Part shown: positions 6,398 to 8,018 of the stretch, piece by piece
How positions within the stretch are numbered: position 1 is the first letter of the stretch
Layout of the letters: each line of letters starts with the position of its first letter
DNA from: Anaerolineae bacterium
GTDB lineage: Bacteria > Chloroflexota > Anaerolineae > DRVO01
Reading direction: 5' to 3'
NCBI GenBank assembly: GCA_012719195.1
Contig: JAAYAV010000425.1
Coordinates: 1 to 8,018 of the forward strand
Length of the DNA: 8,018 nt
Position numbers and translations under genes: made by a program
Notes under the pieces: generated by a model
What the model was told of the DNA's origin: nothing
Seen by the model: only the letters and a program-made list of their open reading frames with translations
The model's database searches: none

Positions 6398-6659
6398 GCC
6401 GAAGGGGCTGACTTCTTGCGAACCAAAAGGCCTCAGACCCGCAAGCGGAAGTTTGCGGAAGGAAGAAAACGGACGGCTGCATCGCCCGTGGGACACAACC
6501 CGGGCCCGCGACGACCAGACTCCTGCAGGTGCCGAAGATGACCCAGCACCATGGGGACATAGTCATCGTTCCTGGAGAAAATACAGTGCCGCTGGGCTCT
6601 TGGACCCTCGTTGGAGCCGGCCGTATTCTCCCGTCGACGTAGACTCCTTTGATAGCCAT
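6381..6659 (-). pseudogene. Possible antitoxin-like remnant
   Basis: A minus-strand frame starts with ATG at 6659 behind GGGAG and reads MAIKGVYVDGRIRP, closely resembling the start of small AF2212/DUF104-type antitoxins, which typically run v-Y-x-x-G-x-i-x-P/L-x-E-P. After about residue 14 the sequence loses the expected P-E-G-T-x-V-x-V pattern and becomes rich in Cys, Trp and Arg, so most of the frame is probably not protein-coding. No toxin partner is visible. Only the N-terminal pattern supports this call. Confidence 0.2.
6439..6458. repeat. Short inverted repeat
   Basis: CCGCAA (6439-6444) pairs with TTGCGG (6453-6458) around eight bases. It may be incidental; I list it because it is the third hairpin within 150 bases. 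Confidence 0.3.
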
Positions 6660-6712
6660 GTTCTCCCGGCCGTCGCCTGAACAACCAAATCATGATCGAG
6701 AGCAACAGCTTG

Positions 6713-6760
6713 TGGAAGAAAATCGAACCCCCGGCGCCACTCGGGCGTTTAGGGGGTTCG
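6713..6760 (-). terminator. Rho-independent terminator of the membrane-protein operon
   Basis: On the minus strand CGAACCCCC and GGGGGTTCG (plus-strand 6752-6760 and 6724-6732) form a perfect 9-bp stem, with an inner 4-bp stem CGCC/GGCG in the loop. It is followed by the T-rich tail ATTTTCTTCC (6723-6714). It lies about 30 bases after the stop of the second membrane gene. It may also act for the convergent cobO transcript, but on that strand the tail is not T-rich. Confidence 0.78.
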
Positions 6761-6790
6761 TGGACTCAGCTGAAACAGCGGTGACGGCCG

Positions 6791-7087
6791 CTACTTCTTG
6801 ACGGGTGCCCGCAGCACTCGTTTAGGATCGCTGACCAGCAACCGTACCAGCCAGATGAAGAGGCCCAGTACGAGCACAGCCATCCCAAGCCCGGTGGCGT
6901 CAGCGTTGATCTCGAAGAACTCGCCCCTCTCTTGCACATAGGCCATGACATGGTCGACCAGCCACATGAGGGTCGCCCCCCAGTAGATGAGGCTGAGGAA
7001 GCCCAGCTTGTACTTGTCAGACGGAGAGCTCACATACCAGAGGGCGCTCGTGACGAGCGCGGCGAATGCGGTGATGAGGAGCCACAT
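6791..7087 (-). CDS. Small three-helix membrane protein, second gene of a coupled pair
   Basis: The 98-residue product is nearly all membrane: helix about 1-20 (MWLLITAFAALVTSALWYVS), a short basic turn SPSDKYK, helix about 29-50 ending in WLVDHVMAYV, an acidic loop (QERGEFFEINAD, 52-63), helix about 65-85 and a basic tail. No family with known function is recognised. A D-H pair sits near the end of the second helix, matching an E-H pair at the same place in the upstream partner. The start ATG at 7087-7085 shares its A with the TGA stop of the upstream gene (TGATG), and GGAGG lies six bases before it (7098-7094). A longer frame reaching 7375 overlaps the upstream gene and is not used. The two products probably work together in the membrane. 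Confidence 0.82.
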   Translation of the reverse strand: MWLLITAFAALVTSALWYVSSPSDKYKLGFLSLIYWGATLMWLVDHVMAYVQERGEFFEINADATGLGMAVLVLGLFIWLVRLLVSDPKRVLRAPVKK

Positions 7088-7491
7088 CACGCGCCTCCGG
7101 CGACCTTCTCCGGTTTTGCCTCGGATGTTCTCCGATCTCTGGACCTCAGTTCGACGATGCCCACCACGATCCCCCAGGCAACTAGGATGACGGCGGTCAT
7201 TGTCAGACCGTAGGTGAGAATCTCGTGGAGCATCGGCCCCACTTCGCCCGGGGTCTGCATGGCGGTGAGGAAGGGCGGCCAGGGTACCACCTCTCCGTGC
7301 CATAGGTGCTCCAGAGCGAGAAGGACGACTCCACCCCAGAGCATGGTGTTCAGCCAGCGCAGCCTCTGGGTCCACTTGCCTCTGGTATGCGCCGTCTGCT
7401 CTCCGATCGGCTTCTCTTCCTTGTTCTTCACCACCTTCTGCGCGATGGTGGTGACGATCGCCACTCCGGCCGGGGCCAGAAAGCAGGCCAT
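7087..7491 (-). CDS. Small three-helix membrane protein, first gene of a coupled pair
   Basis: This 134-residue product starts MACFLAPAGVAIVTTIAQKV, a hydrophobic N-terminal segment with Cys3. A basic cytoplasmic-type loop (22-46) follows, then a helix about 47-64 ending in LALEHLWHGE, a loop VVPWPPFLTAM (68-78), a helix about 89-113 and a charged tail. I know of no function; the motifs MACFLAP and E-H-x-x-H-G-E-x-V-P-W-P-P-F look conserved rather than random. The ATG at 7491 is chosen over an upstream in-frame ATG at 7521 because the added residues would encode the purine-rich ribosome binding site as a run G-R-G-G-G. The histidines at the helix end could bind a metal or haem, but this is inference only. 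Confidence 0.82.
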   Translation of the reverse strand: MACFLAPAGVAIVTTIAQKVVKNKEEKPIGEQTAHTRGKWTQRLRWLNTMLWGGVVLLALEHLWHGEVVPWPPFLTAMQTPGEVGPMLHEILTYGLTMTAVILVAWGIVVGIVELRSRDRRTSEAKPEKVAGGA

Positions 7492-7506
7492 ACCTCCTCC
7501 TCTCCC
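7492..7506 (-). promoter_or_regulatory. Strong ribosome binding site of the membrane-protein operon
   Basis: On the minus strand GGGAGAGGAGGAGGT ends right at the ATG, offering AGGAGG at a spacing of four bases and GGAGAGG at about seven. It rules out the longer start at 7521. Confidence 0.75.
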
Positions 7507-7529
7507 TTCAGGACGGCTCAACGAGCTGC

Positions 7530-7549
7530 GAATGCAACCGCTTGCATTC
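7530..7549. promoter_or_regulatory. Palindromic operator-like site over the -10 element
   Basis: GAATGCAA (7530-7537) and TTGCATTC (7542-7549) are perfect 8-bp complements around CCGC. The centre falls on C7539-G7540. CTGC (7526-7529) and GCAG (7552-7555) extend the symmetry imperfectly. The pattern TGCAA-x-CG-x-TTGCA with a central CG is like operators of LacI-family repressors. It covers part of the -10 and the expected transcription start, so a bound protein would block the promoter. The family assignment is inference. Confidence 0.65.
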
Positions 7550-7572
7550 TAGCAGGGGGAAGAGGCGGTCAA
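7546..7572 (-). promoter_or_regulatory. Promoter of the membrane-protein operon
   Basis: Read on the minus strand, TTGACC (7572-7567) is followed after 15 bases by TAGAAT (7551-7546), preceded by TGC to give an extended -10. The spacer is short, but the extended -10 can compensate. The -10 is the same hexamer as in the cobalamin operon promoter. Confidence 0.65.
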
Positions 7573-7606
7573 GCAAGATGCGAAGGGGGACGACGCTCAG
7601 GTGCGG

Positions 7607-7729
7607 TCACTTGAAGCACCGGCTCCGGCTGGCCAGGCGCTTCAGATTGGCACTGAACCCGTACTCAACGAGGAGCGTGTCCTCCGAGGAGGCAGAGATG
7701 TTCTCGCCGATCGCGACCATCTTACGGCA
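7607..7729 (-). other. Short open stretch downstream of the broken gene
   Basis: After the TAG at 7732-7730 the same minus-strand frame continues for 40 codons to TGA 7609-7607, including MVAIGENISASSEDTLLVEY and GFSANLKRLASRS. The composition looks protein-like, yet there is no ribosome binding site before its ATG. It may be part of the decayed gene to the right or of a second fragment. No family is recognised. Confidence 0.25.
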
Positions 7730-7993
7730 CTACTGGTAGATCACGTGTTGGTGGTGTCCCTTCCTGGTTGAACACGGCCGATTGCAGCATTTTCTGGTGA
7801 TCTCTCTTGTGAATGTGTCCAAGAGGCGGAGCTCCGCGGCATCAAGGCCCCTGAAACAGGATCTCACGAGCGACCAGATCGACCTCACCACTCCCGCATA
7901 GTGTTGGTTCCAGCAGTAACGCACTAACCGCTCAGAAGCAAAGGCGGCGCCGACTTCATCTGTCAGCGCCGCCCAACAGGATGGGGGCTGCGG
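7722..7993 (-). pseudogene. Decayed gene with an apparent frameshift
   Basis: From 7993 leftwards a minus-strand frame reads like protein, including LTDEVGAAFASERLVRYCWN, QHYAGVVRSIWSLVRSC and LDAAELRLLDTFTREITRK. At the A-run facing T7790-T7793 the sense breaks down into a Cys/His/Arg-rich stretch ending at TAG 7732-7730. Adding one base there moves into a frame giving MLQSAVFNQEGTPPTRDLPV before TAA 7724-7722, which continues the protein-like character. A single-base deletion in the A-run is the simple reading. No start codon is visible between TGA 7996-7994 and the protein-like part except a GTG at 7924, so the front end is also missing or damaged. The E-L-x-L-L-x-x-F-T-R-x-I-T-R-K-M-L pattern vaguely recalls the C-terminal helix of glutamyl-tRNA reductase, but I would not name it. 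Confidence 0.35.
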
Positions 7994-8018
7994 TCATGGA
8001 GGGGTTACGACCACCTAC

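Larger units (their letters stand above)
6228..6712. other. Intergenic region between convergent operons, hairpin-rich
   Basis: No convincing gene covers these roughly 480 bases. Open frames on both strands lack family motifs, apart from the weak minus-strand remnant given separately. The first half carries three inverted repeats: 6316-6333, 6360-6397 and 6439-6458. They lie where the cobO transcript should end and may act as a terminator region or mark a small element. Confidence 0.45.

Noticed and set aside
6237..6680. Plus-strand open frame of 147 codons after cobO
   Set aside because: It has no ribosome binding site, runs through the strong hairpins and has a low-complexity Arg/Ser/Pro-rich product without motifs.
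6714..6765. GGGGGTTCGATT as a tRNA 3' end or phage attachment site
   Set aside because: The stem after the TTCGATT loop would need almost only G-T pairs and no cloverleaf forms. The terminator reading explains the perfect 9-bp repeat and T-rich tail.
7088..7375. Upstream extension of the 98-residue membrane protein to 7375
   Set aside because: It overlaps the first membrane gene in another frame and encodes an Arg/His-rich stretch. The TGATG overlap with GGAGG at the right distance fixes the start at 7087.

Overview
The window is high-GC bacterial DNA with Shine-Dalgarno starts, frequent GTG starts and overlapping genes. It carries a multi-gene type IV (pseudo)pilin cluster, cobalamin-dependent regulation and a pair of small membrane proteins. 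The mix suggests an anaerobic, actinobacteria-like or Firmicutes-like organism. That is inference: no rRNA or other phylogenetic marker is present.

Left part (1-3660): bases 1-319 hold a possible minus-strand gene remnant with a HicB-antitoxin-like look, then a short unassigned leader. A plus-strand operon of three overlapping genes follows. The first is a PilV/GspI-like minor prepilin with two extra beta-sandwich domains (320-1408), the second a PilW/GspJ-like minor prepilin (1405-2073), the third a PilX-like protein with a large C-terminal region (2063-3598). A 10-bp-stem hairpin just after the third gene probably ends the transcript. These three would be minor components that prime or tip a type IV pilus or type II-like pseudopilus. 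No assembly ATPase, platform protein or major pilin lies in the window.

Middle (3660-6230): after a decayed C-terminal gene fragment (3681-3914, weakly CotH-kinase-like) and about 400 bases without a convincing gene comes a well-formed regulatory unit. It has a sigma70-type promoter (TTGACA, 18 bases, TAGAAT), a complete cobalamin riboswitch starting a few bases after the predicted transcription start, and two genes. One is a stand-alone homocysteine S-methyltransferase domain protein with the three zinc-binding cysteines but no corrinoid or folate domains; the other is the corrinoid adenosyltransferase CobO. Adenosylcobalamin made with CobO's help would bind the leader and turn the operon down.

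Right part (6230-8018): about 480 bases hold several hairpins and a possible antitoxin-like remnant but no solid gene. A minus-strand operon follows of two small three-helix membrane proteins joined by a TGATG stop/start overlap. It has a terminator with a T-rich tail, an extended -10 promoter and a near-perfect 20-bp palindrome lying over the -10 element, which looks like a repressor operator. The last 400 bases hold a minus-strand gene that appears broken by a frameshift.

The least understood and most interesting item is the two-gene membrane module with its own operator. The neatest regulatory item is the riboswitch-methyltransferase-cobO unit.
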